From NCBI GenBank assembly GCA_023213215.1, contig CP096136.1, positions 2,046,001 to 2,110,000 of the forward strand: a stretch of DNA of 64,000 nucleotides, in the 5' to 3' direction. The position numbers and the translations under genes are program-made. Below are positions 56,244 through 64,000 of this stretch, piece by piece (the stretch's first letter is position 1; each line of letters begins with the position of its first letter). The notes beneath the pieces were generated by a model. It did no database searches, had not been told where the DNA came from, and saw only the letters and a program-made list of their open reading frames with translations. This DNA is from Flavobacterium sp. JAD_PAG50586_2 (GTDB lineage Bacteria; Bacteroidota; Bacteroidia; Flavobacteriales; Flavobacteriaceae).

Positions 56244-56444
56244 TTAGGGTTTTTTATTTCTTTCGGCCATTTTTTTGGCAAAGTTCCTTCTGAAGAAAAA
56301 CATAAAGATACCGAGAACAGCAAATAGTGCCATTATGATGGCCTGGTTTGTGTTGCCTGCTGCATATTGATTGTAACTTTCGATTGATACTAATATAGCA
56401 GCCAGTAAGTAAGCGTATTGTGTAAATTTTGAATAGTTTTCCAT
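56244..56444 (-). CDS. Small membrane protein, 66 residues
   Basis: MENYSKFTQYAYLLAAILVS starts a protein with two membrane helices (the second AIIMALFAVLGIFMFFFRR) and a basic tail. It is a separate gene between lptC and the hemolysin gene. In the sequence as given it appears joined to the lptC frame, but only because of the missing base in lptC. Common next to lptC in Flavobacteria as far as I recall; function unknown. Confidence 0.75.
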   Translation of the reverse strand: MENYSKFTQYAYLLAAILVSIESYNQYAAGNTNQAIIMALFAVLGIFMFFFRRNFAKKMAERNKKP

Positions 56445-56484
56445 TATTCTGAAGATTGGATATTTCCGGATATTTTTTGTGAAT

Positions 56485-56996
56485 TTATTTTTTGAAGTCT
56501 TTACTAAAGTCAATTCCTTCGCCATAGGAAACGCCTTTTGGAGAAGTAAATTTAAACTTTTTTCGGTAAAAAACCATTCGTTTTTCTGATCGTAATAGAG
56601 TTGTTCTGTTTCGAGCATTTCGCCATTTTCATTGGATATTTTTACCTTATCCTGCAAATCTATAAGATTCGTGGCTTTATGGGATACGGCGTATTTTGAT
56701 TCTATGAATGTTTTTTTGCCGTTTTTGTCGAATAATGTGAGATGCATTCCTTTCGGAAATTCGGTAAACGGATATTGCACAGTGGCAAAATCGAGCATTT
56801 TTGGACTAACGAGATTGGCTGTAATCCTGCCCGAATCGGTATATTTCAGATTGATGCCATCAGCGTCTCCACTTGGCGTGAATTCGGCAAATCCCATTTT
56901 CTGAACGTCCTTAAAATTACTTTCACATCCTATAATTGCAAAACAAAAAAGGATTAGAAGGATAAAAGATGAGCTATATGAATTAGAGCGTTTCAT
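56485..56996 (-). CDS. lptC: LPS export periplasmic protein LptC, frameshifted
   Basis: After repair, about 170 residues: a lipoprotein-like N-terminus (FILLILFCFAIIGCES), then the beta-jellyroll part with YTDSGRITANLVSPKM, KATNLIDLQDKVKISNENGE and LETEQLYYDQKNEWFFTEK. The C-terminal KFKFTSPKGVSYGEGIDFSK needs one A restored to the run complementary to 56558-56563. LptC carries LPS from LptB2FG to LptA across the periplasm. Its ATG shares a base with the stop of the TPR gene (TAATG). Confidence 0.85.
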
Positions 56997-58265
56997 TATT
57001 TGGCTGGAAAAGTAATGGTTTCATTAATCCAACAACCCAAAGTTAGTGATTTTCCATTCATTTTTGCTTTCGAAATTTCTACTGCAGTTAATGATTGCTT
57101 GCTGAAATCGGTTGCCATCTTATCAGAAGTTGGTTTTAAACGTGGCTCAACTACTCCGGCTTTTTTAACTGTCTCGACAGCAAGATAACCGATTGCTTTT
57201 TTTCAAAGTCGGTTTTTCCGCAATCTTTCGCAGCGTTCATGTAAAGCTGTGCCAAAAATATATAGGCTTTCCCCATTTTTGGATCTGATGCCAACGCTTT
57301 ATTCAGGAACTCTTTTGATTTAGGTAAATCGTTAGCTAGTAAACCCGTTGCGAGTGTATAATACGTTTTTGCTTTCTCTAAAGGATTGGTTTGCAGTTCA
57401 GCAGATTCGTTATAAAATTTAATAGCTTCTGGAAACTTTCTCTGTTTTAGATTAGCCAATGCCATAAATTCAGCCGATTTGGAAGTCGCTTTAATCGAAT
57501 ACAATTTTTCAGCCAATGTTAAGAAAATAGGTTTTGCACTGCATTTTCCCGAAAGACTTACTAAAGCAGAAGTTAGCCAATCGGTATTTTCTTTATTGTC
57601 TTCAAGGGTTTTGGTGTAGAAATCAGCAAGGTTTTCACAAGTCGCTATCTCCTTAATCAGGTTGTTGATCGAGTTTTGCGCGGTCTTGTAATTGTTGTTT
57701 TCCGGATGGGAAGCCTGCAATTGGGTTAGTAAAGCATTCACCATAGAATATTTTTCCAAAACTGAATTTGAGGTAATTTTTTTATCGCCGGCATTGAATC
57801 TTTCGGAATACAGGCTAAAGTAAGTGTAAATGGCTTTGGCGTCAGTAACACTTTTGGATGCTTTGGTAAAGCCATTATCCAGTAAAGTGAAGATTTCGTC
57901 TTTGGCTTCAATTTTATTGTTAACCAGCGCCATGGCTTTACATACTTCAAAATCGGGTATGGAGGAAGCGAAATTTTTATTGTATTGGTCATACAGTTTC
58001 AAAACATCTCTGACTAATTTCTCTTTATCTTCCGGAGTTGCCGCATTGTCAATCTTGTATTGCAGAATTTGAATGCCATCGGTGTAAACCGCTTCATTTC
58101 CGTTAGGACAATTCTTTTTACCTCATTCCAGATGTCGTAAGATTCAGCTGTTTTTGCTGCCTTAAGAAGTTCCTGATAAGCGGCAGTCTTTGAAGTACAA
58201 TCAAACTTTTGAGCATTACTATGAGTAATAAACAAGATTCCAAGTATAAAAATAATTGCCTTCAT
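56996..58265 (-). CDS. Exported tetratricopeptide-repeat protein, frameshifted twice
   Basis: After repair, about 423 residues with a signal peptide (MKAIIFILGILFITHSNAQ) and a helical body with TPR-like repeats (SKSAEFMALANLKQRKFPEA, LEKAKTYYTLATGLLANDL). The C-terminus is LTLGCWINETITFPAK. Breaks are at 58115-58119 (one A missing on the coding strand; gives VKKNCPNGNEAVYT) and 57197-57203 (gives DFEKKAIGYLAVETV). It lies between the OMP and lptC in the same operon, so an envelope-assembly role is likely but unproven. Confidence 0.78.
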
Positions 58266-58277
58266 AAGGATATAGTT

Positions 58278-59585
58278 TTAGTCAAATTTACGCTTCACAA
58301 ACCATTTGTCGCTTAAGGAAAGCCCAACGCTTAGGTTGACATAGTTTTCTTCTACTAAGTTATAATATTTTGTCCCACGTTTACCAATTTCAAGCCCAAT
58401 ATTTATATTCGTAAAGGTTCCGCTCATAGGCAAACCCAATCCTATTGTACCGGCAAAATCGGTAATTGATTTGTTTTGAAGGACTAAACCAGTATTCTCA
58501 TAACGCAATCCGCCACGATAGACAATTTTTTCAGATAACTCGAATAGGAGTTGTAATTAGGTATAAAAAACCCCCTAAGCTGTAGCGGACAGAGTTTTCA
58601 AAAGTAGAATTAACGGTATCAATAGGCTCTCCAATGTCGATAAATCGGTTAGACAATACGCTGTTTCCGGTTAATGTAACTTCACCGCCAATCAACCATT
58701 TCTTTACCTGCCCGAAGCCAGCGCCGAAACTCAGTTTTGAAGGCAATTTTATGGTAGTGTCGTCAACGTCTACCTGAACGCGCTCAATCACTGTTATTGC
58801 AGAAGAACTTTGTAGTTCAACCGTTTCAATATTACGGCTGTTGCCTAATGTTAATTTTGATTCAGGTGTATAAGCCAAACTACTGAAAAAGAGTATTTAG
58901 CATTTACTTTTGTCTGATAGGCAATTCCAAAATCAAGATTAATACCCCTTACTTCAGAAGCATTATTCTCTCTTGATCCATACTGAATGGCAGGAAAGGA
59001 CTGGTAACGAAGACTCTTGGTTTCTATAGTTCCAAAATTATATTGAAGATCAGCTCCGATGTTAATGTTTTTAGTAAGTTGGTAGCCAATGCCTACAAAA
59101 ACCTTATTTATACCGCCACTTCCCTCATATTTCGAATAAACGGTTCGCGTGGTGTCATTCGCAACAGGAGGTGTGTTTTCAGTGATGTCGTAAGCAACTT
59201 TTTGAATTTTATATCCCAATGAAGAATAAGGCATAAGCCCAAAACCAATACCGACTTTACCAACAGGAATCGCAATAGCCATGTAATCTAAGGTAGTTCT
59301 TCTGGCTTTTGCCGCTTGGCTTTCGGTTTCCGATTTGGTATTGGCATACGTTCCTCCAATAGCAAAATTGGTCAATTTTAAACTGGCAAAATGAGCCGGA
59401 TTCTGAATGTTCAGGTGAATACTGTCAGGTAAAACGGAAAGGCTACCCATGGAACGGTTCTCGATTGTTCCTTTAAATTTAACGTCTCCAATTCCGTAAA
59501 AAGAATAAGGTGATGATGTTCCTTCCTGAGCAAAAGTTGCCAATGAAATAAGTAAACAGATGCTTACTATAAAATTTTTAATCAT
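58278..59585 (-). CDS. Outer-membrane beta-barrel protein, frameshifted three times
   Basis: After repair, about 436 residues: signal MIKNFIVSICLLISLATFAQ, then SSPYSFYGIGDVKFKG, GFGLMPYSSLGYKIQK and repeated beta-hairpins ending LSLSDKWFVKRKFD. This resembles the OmpP1/FadL/TodX-like barrels found beside coaX in Flavobacteria. One base is missing in each of the runs at 58886-58890, 58565-58570 and 58526-58531. Its ATG overlaps the coaX stop by four bases. Transport substrate unknown. Confidence 0.78.
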
Positions 59586-60309
59586 TTTTGATTGTATTGA
59601 AATGTTTGGTTCAAACTTTCGAGGAGAAAATTTGAATGGGCAAATATGGTATTTTTTAATCTCTTAGCCAAAAATTCTGCGTCTCCACCCGTTAAAATTA
59701 TGATAAATTTAGCGTATTGGGTTTGGTAGCGTTCGATAAAGCCATCTATTTCAAGCGCAACGCCATTAATTACACCCGAATGGATGGATTCTGCTGTAGA
59801 ATTACCAATAAATGTTTCCGGTTCTTTTTTGGATAATAAGGGTAATTTGGAAGTATAGTCATTTAATGCCTGGTAGCGCAATCGGATTCCGGGAGATATG
59901 GCGCCGCCAAGATAATTGTCGTCTGCGTCAATGAAATCATACGTTATGCAAGTTCCGGCATCAATAACCAGGCGATTTTGATTGGGGAATTTTAGCGTGG
60001 CGCCGGTTGCCAGAACCATCCTGTCAATTCCAAGTGTGGTTGGGGTGCTGTATAGATTAGTAAAGGGAATTTACTTTCGTGCGTAATAAAATGGATTTCT
60101 AAACTGTTTTTTAAAGATAAAAAGGCTTCTTTTTCTATATTTCCAACCGAAGCAATCACTAAATCTTTAATATTTTGAAATTTTTTCAGGATATTTTTAA
60201 GTTCATCTAAAAGTTCCTCTTTGGTAAAAATAAAAATCTCAACGAGTCTATTTTGTTCAAAGACAGCAGCTTTGATTCGCGTATTTCCAACATCAATGGT
60301 TAAAAGCAT
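59582..60309 (-). CDS. coaX: Type III pantothenate kinase, frameshifted
   Basis: After repair, about 242 residues. It starts MLLTIDVGNTRIKAAVFEQN (phosphate-binding DxGNT motif), then GIDRMVLATGA, VIDAGTCITYDFID, AISPGIRLRYQAL and ILTGGDAEFLAKRL. It catalyses the first step of CoA synthesis and is the monovalent-cation-dependent type without feedback by CoA. The break is at 60062-60064 (one T missing in the coding strand: FPFTNLYSTPTTLGIDR after repair). Essential in species with no other kinase, so a real null is unlikely. Confidence 0.88.
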
Positions 60310-60360
60310 AGCATTGTTTTTGTTGGTCAAAGTTACGAATAGATTTTTTTATTATTTGTT

Positions 60361-60390
60361 TTGGATAAATTAAAAATCATCCTATATTTG
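60361..60390 (+). promoter_or_regulatory. Promoter of tRNA-Phe
   Basis: TTG at 60361-60363, a 19-bp spacer and TATATTTG at 60383-60390 fit the Bacteroidota promoter consensus closely. It lies 18 bp before the tRNA. Confidence 0.7.
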
Positions 60391-60408
60391 CACCCGCTAC
60401 AAAAGCAA

Positions 60409-60481
60409 GGTACCTTAGCTCAGTTGGTAGAGCAATGGACTGAAAATCCATGTGTCCCTGGTTCGATTCCTGGAGGTACCA
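60409..60481 (+). tRNA. tRNA-Phe (anticodon GAA)
   Basis: A 73-nt cloverleaf. The acceptor is GGTACCT / AGGTACC, the anticodon loop CTGAAAA (anticodon GAA), and the T-arm CCTGGTTCGATTCCTGG. CCA is not encoded. A terminator hairpin follows at once. Confidence 0.95.
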
Positions 60482-60484
60482 CAA

Positions 60485-60514
60485 AAAAACCCGAACAATC
60501 TGTTCGGGTTTTTT
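60485..60514 (+). terminator. Terminator after tRNA-Phe
   Basis: The stem AAACCCGAACA / TGTTCGGGTTT is followed by a T run. Confidence 0.85.
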
Positions 60515-60672
60515 GTTTTTAAAAATCTTATTCCCAAACCCTTTAAATTATAATCTCTCTTTAAAAATGCATTTAACATAAAAAAGTACTGTTATTTGTA
60601 ATTTTTTCACTAAAATTGACGGTTTTTATAAAGAAACCTAAACAATTCAAAACCAATCTAAAATAATTTGAC

Positions 60673-62193
60673 ATGAGTAAAACTGCTGTAAAAACGGGAC
60701 ATCCAAAAGGATTGTACTTCTTATTCTTCACAGAAATGTGGGAAAGGTTTAGTTATTACGGAATGAGGGCGATCTTCATCCTGTTTATGACTAAAGTATT
60801 ATTAATGAAAGATGCTGATGCGTCCCAAATTTATGGAAGTTATACCGGCTTGGTTTACCTGACACCTCTTTTGGGAGGCTATCTTTGCGATAAATTCCTT
60901 GGAAACAGAAGAAGTATTGTTATTGGAGGGCTTTTGATGGCCATCGGGCAATTCTGTATGTTTTTGAGCGCTTCTGCCGGAGCTGATGGTGGAGTTTCCA
61001 TCATGTGGATGGGACTTACAGCTATAATCATTGGAAATGGTTTCTTTAAGCCAAATATCTCAACAATGGTAGGGCAATTGTATCCTGCTAACGATAGAAG
61101 AATAGATAGTGCTTTTACCATTTTCTATATGGGTATTAATTTAGGAGCTTTCTTTTCGCCGCTTGTTTGTGGATCGATGGATTTTAAATGGGGCTTCCTT
61201 GCAGCGTGTATCGGAATGTTATTAGGATTGGTAGCTTTTATATTGGGTCAGAAAAAATACCTTGTTTCTGAAGACGGAAAGCATATCGGTTTGCCGGTAA
61301 AGAAATTAGATGCTAAAAGCATTGGATTGATTGTAGGTTCCATTGCTATTATTTTCTTTATGTTGAATTTCAAACAGATAATAGGAAGTGATGTAGATAT
61401 CATCAGTTACTTTATATATGGTTCAATGGTGGCCATGCCGATAATGATTTTCAGCGACAAAAGCCTTTCTAAAATAGAAACCCAAAGAATTTCGGTAATA
61501 TTCATACTGGCATTTTTCGTAATTTTCTTTTGGGGAGCTTTTGAGCAGGCCGGAGCTTCGTTAACCCTTTTTGCTGACAGGCAGACAGAAAGGACTCTTT
61601 TTGGCTGGGAAATGCCGGCTTCTTACTTTCAATCGGTTAATCCATTGGCAGTAATTGCACTGGCACCAATTTTTTCTATGGTTTGGGGATTCCTTTACAT
61701 GAGAAAACTAGAGCCTTCTTCTCCAAAAAAGATGGCAATAGGTTTAGGATTAGTTGCTCTTGGATATGTTGTTATTGCTATTGCGGTTAAAGGACTTGGA
61801 CTTGGAGAAAAAGTTTCTATGTGGTGGTTGATTGCCTTATATATTATCCATACCATGGGAGAATTATGTTTGTCGCCAATCGGTTTATCAATGGTTTCTA
61901 AATTAGCACCATTGCGTTTGTCTTCGTTAATGATGGGAACCTGGTTCCTGGCCAATGCTGCCGCGAATAAATTTGCCGGAACATTAAGTGCGCTAATTCC
62001 TGGTGGAGAAGACGGAACTGGAGGTGCAACACATTTTATAGGATTCCAGATTACAAATCTTTATGAGTTTTTCATATTGTTTATTATCATGTCGGGCGTT
62101 GCAGCCGGAATATTATTCGTGCTTAGTTCCTGGTTAGAGAAACGGATGCACAACGACCATATTGAAGGCGTTCCTGATTCAGGGAAAATGTAA
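60673..62193 (+). CDS. POT/PTR family proton-dependent peptide transporter (DtpT-like)
   Basis: A 506-residue MFS protein with about 12-14 membrane helices. It has the POT signature FTEMWERFSYYGMRAIF, GNGFFKPNISTMVGQLY and FYMGINLGAFFSPLV. It imports di- or tripeptides with protons. It is the first of three transporter genes in the same direction. Confidence 0.9.
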   Translation: MSKTAVKTGHPKGLYFLFFTEMWERFSYYGMRAIFILFMTKVLLMKDADASQIYGSYTGLVYLTPLLGGYLCDKFLGNRRSIVIGGLLMAIGQFCMFLSASAGADGGVSIMWMGLTAIIIGNGFFKPNISTMVGQLYPANDRRIDSAFTIFYMGINLGAFFSPLVCGSMDFKWGFLAACIGMLLGLVAFILGQKKYLVSEDGKHIGLPVKKLDAKSIGLIVGSIAIIFFMLNFKQIIGSDVDIISYFIYGSMVAMPIMIFSDKSLSKIETQRISVIFILAFFVIFFWGAFEQAGASLTLFADRQTERTLFGWEMPASYFQSVNPLAVIALAPIFSMVWGFLYMRKLEPSSPKKMAIGLGLVALGYVVIAIAVKGLGLGEKVSMWWLIALYIIHTMGELCLSPIGLSMVSKLAPLRLSSLMMGTWFLANAAANKFAGTLSALIPGGEDGTGGATHFIGFQITNLYEFFILFIIMSGVAAGILFVLSSWLEKRMHNDHIEGVPDSGKM

Positions 62194-62263
62194 TTCAAAA
62201 TATTTTTATATCTTTCAAACCTCCAATATTTTTTGGGGGTTTGTTATTTTAAAGCTAAAAATT

Positions 62264-63922
62264 ATGTGGAAAACCCATCCTAAAGCGCTGCCTTACTTAT
62301 TTTTATCTGAGATGTGGGAACGTTTCGGCTATTATCTGATGATTGGAATTTTTACACTTTATCTTAAAGATGTAGAAGCCGGATTCGCCATGACCGAAAA
62401 GGAAGCGTCGGATTTATATGGAACTTTTATCGCTTTGGTCTTCCTGACACCGTTTGTCGGAGGATTGGTAGCTGATCGTTACTTAGGGTATAAAAAATCG
62501 ATTGTTTTAGGTGGATTGATGATGGGTGCAGGGTATTTCATGATGGGAATTCATAGCCTTACCATGCTATATGTAGCGATGACTTTGGTTATTGTGGGGA
62601 ACGGTTTCTTCAAGCCCAATATCTCAACACTCTTAGGTAATTTTTACAATGATGAAGTATATAAGGATAAAAAGGATGAAGGGTATAATATATTCTATAT
62701 GGGAATCAACGTTGGGGCCTTCATCTGTAATTTTTTTGGCGCCGCTTTGCAGATTCTTTTAGGATGGCAATACGCTTTTATGGCCGCTGGAGTCGGAATG
62801 TTTATTGGAGTGATCGTCTTTCTTCTGGGGACAAAACATTACGGCGATAAAACCGAGAAAAAAGGAGAGCAGGAAGGCGACATGCCTTTTTATAAAATTG
62901 TATTGTTTATCCTATTGCCTTCTGTCATCTTTGGAGTTATAGGTTGGTTTTTAAAAGGAGTACAGTCGGATGCTAATCCCAATTGTGCCGTATTTGGTTC
63001 CGATAGTACCGATGCCTTTATTTTTGCCTGTATCCCGGTAATTTTCTTTTACGGAAGTTTATATTTCAAAGCCAAAACAGAAGACAAACGTCCAATCGGA
63101 GCATTACTGTCAATATTTGCCGTTGTAATATTATTTTGGGCTGTATTCAAATTAAATGGTTCAGCACTGACAACCTGGGCCGACCGATATACCGATAGGG
63201 AAATAACAGGAAACACTCAGGCGGTTTTTAGCAATTTGAAATTATCAAAGGAAATAGAATTTAAAAAGGATTCCACTGAATTATATGATTCCAGTTTCCG
63301 ACTTCAGAAAGTAAATGGCGAAGTTCAAAAAGTGGTGGATTATCCCATTTATTTCAGAAACGTCCACAAAGAAAAAATCCCTCAGGAAGGAAATAAGATC
63401 AGTATCTGGGCAACCAATTTAAGTCAATCCATAAATCCTGGCTGGGTAATCATCCTAACCCCTTTGGTTGTTGCATTCTTCACGTTTTTAAGAAGCAGGA
63501 AGAAAGAACCAAGCACTCCAACAAAGATTGCTTTCGGTTTGTTGATTTCAGCCTTATCGGTTTTGGTTATGGTGGCTGCAGTACATATCGGCAATAACGG
63601 AGCAGAAAAGGTTTCTGTCTGGTGGCTCGTAGCCAATTATGGGATTATCACTATTGGAGAACTATTTCTAAGTCCAATGGGATTGTCGGTGGTTTCAAAG
63701 CTTTCCCCTAAAAACATAACGGCTTTAATGATGGGAGGATGGTTCTTATCGACTTCAATCGGAAATAAATTAAGCGGTGTCCTCGCCAGTATGTGGGATA
63801 CATATGATGATAAGGCAAACTTCTTTTGGGTAAACTTCGGGCTGCTGATGTTTGCTACCATACTAATGTTTGCATTGGTCAAAAATTTAAATAAAGTAAT
63901 GAAAGAAAAAGGAATTAATTAA
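62264..63922 (+). CDS. POT/PTR family peptide transporter with long insert
   Basis: A 552-residue POT protein (LSEMWERFGYYLMIGIF, GNGFFKPNISTLLGNF, FYMGINVGAF). A polar insert of about 75 residues in the second half (from LTTWADRYTDREITG to about QEGNKISIWATNLSQS) sits between membrane helices; such inserts occur in Bacteroidota POT proteins. The start at MWKTHPKALPYL is chosen over an ATG 34 codons upstream that overlaps the first transporter gene. Confidence 0.88.
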   Translation: MWKTHPKALPYLFLSEMWERFGYYLMIGIFTLYLKDVEAGFAMTEKEASDLYGTFIALVFLTPFVGGLVADRYLGYKKSIVLGGLMMGAGYFMMGIHSLTMLYVAMTLVIVGNGFFKPNISTLLGNFYNDEVYKDKKDEGYNIFYMGINVGAFICNFFGAALQILLGWQYAFMAAGVGMFIGVIVFLLGTKHYGDKTEKKGEQEGDMPFYKIVLFILLPSVIFGVIGWFLKGVQSDANPNCAVFGSDSTDAFIFACIPVIFFYGSLYFKAKTEDKRPIGALLSIFAVVILFWAVFKLNGSALTTWADRYTDREITGNTQAVFSNLKLSKEIEFKKDSTELYDSSFRLQKVNGEVQKVVDYPIYFRNVHKEKIPQEGNKISIWATNLSQSINPGWVIILTPLVVAFFTFLRSRKKEPSTPTKIAFGLLISALSVLVMVAAVHIGNNGAEKVSVWWLVANYGIITIGELFLSPMGLSVVSKLSPKNITALMMGGWFLSTSIGNKLSGVLASMWDTYDDKANFFWVNFGLLMFATILMFALVKNLNKVMKEKGIN

Positions 63923-63923
63923 T

Positions 63924-64000
63924 ATGGAACAACAAATTACATTAGATCAGATTCAGGATTTTAAAGGAAAATACCCAAAACAACTGTGGTATCTGTTCTT
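63924..64000 (+). CDS. Third POT-like peptide transporter, 5' end only
   Basis: MEQQITLDQIQDFKGKYPKQ starts directly after the previous stop and runs to the window edge at LWYLF. The N-terminal KGKYPKQLWYLF resembles the start of POT transporters. Only 25 codons are visible, so the call leans on context. Confidence 0.6.
   Translation, partial: MEQQITLDQIQDFKGKYPKQLWYLF

Noticed and set aside
56244..56996. A 250-residue LptC-membrane protein fusion
   Set aside because: The joined frame exists only because one A is missing from a run in lptC. Restoring it gives a normal LptC stop and a separate 66-residue gene with its own ATG.

Overview
The window is a 64 kb piece of a Bacteroidota chromosome, most likely Flavobacterium or a close relative. 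The support is low GC content, TAnnTTTG-type promoters (the Bacteroidota sigma-A consensus), secreted proteins with type IX secretion sorting domains, a folK-deoxynucleoside kinase fusion, DUF1573, DUF2797, DUF4468 and DUF6370 proteins, an S46 peptidase, and a coaX-OMP-TPR-lptC-hemolysin-PPIase operon. No species can be named from the sequence alone.

Layout. 1-22.5 kb is core genome: pdxJ (3' end), an esterase, trigger factor, clpP-clpX, a TonB-dependent receptor, an EamA permease, GH3, AsmA, folK-dNK, a large lectin/T9SS protein, an rRNA/tRNA methyltransferase, mutS, and tRNA-Gly and tRNA-Leu. 22.49-34.38 kb is an integrated element of about 11.9 kb. It sits in the 3' end of tRNA-Leu(UAA), is bounded by a 21-bp direct repeat of the tRNA end, and carries a tyrosine recombinase at its far end. 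It holds a replication-like block (HTH, RecA-like ATPase, primase/TOPRIM-like protein), unknown small genes, a possible phage tail-like gene, an IS110-family insertion, a DUF4468 gene and a striking non-coding repeat array. No relaxase or conjugation genes are seen. 34.4-64 kb is core genome again: YegP, S46 peptidase, waaA, a sugar aminotransferase, galE, a HipA-like kinase pair, fabD, a pirin/OsmC/ferredoxin-like stress operon under a Crp/Fnr-type gene, purT, an aminotransferase, a desaturase, rsmG, the coaX...PPIase envelope operon, tRNA-Phe and three peptide-transporter genes in a row.

Most unusual signal. Downstream of the integrase (32229-32828), 14 units recur at about 46 bp. Each is an 11-bp-period direct repeat of the form N4-AAGG-TAA-N4-AAGG. 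The N4 word changes from unit to unit but is the same in both halves of 11 of the 14 units. Related 11-bp dyads occur elsewhere in the element. I know of no described system with this pattern.

Quality warning. Fourteen genes, several of them normally essential (clpX, coaX, lptC), are broken by 19 single-base frameshifts. Sixteen look like one base missing, mostly from an A or T run, and eleven of the 19 lie between 54.9 and 60.3 kb. Uncorrected sequencing indels are the simplest explanation. I give such genes their full repaired extents and say where the shift lies.
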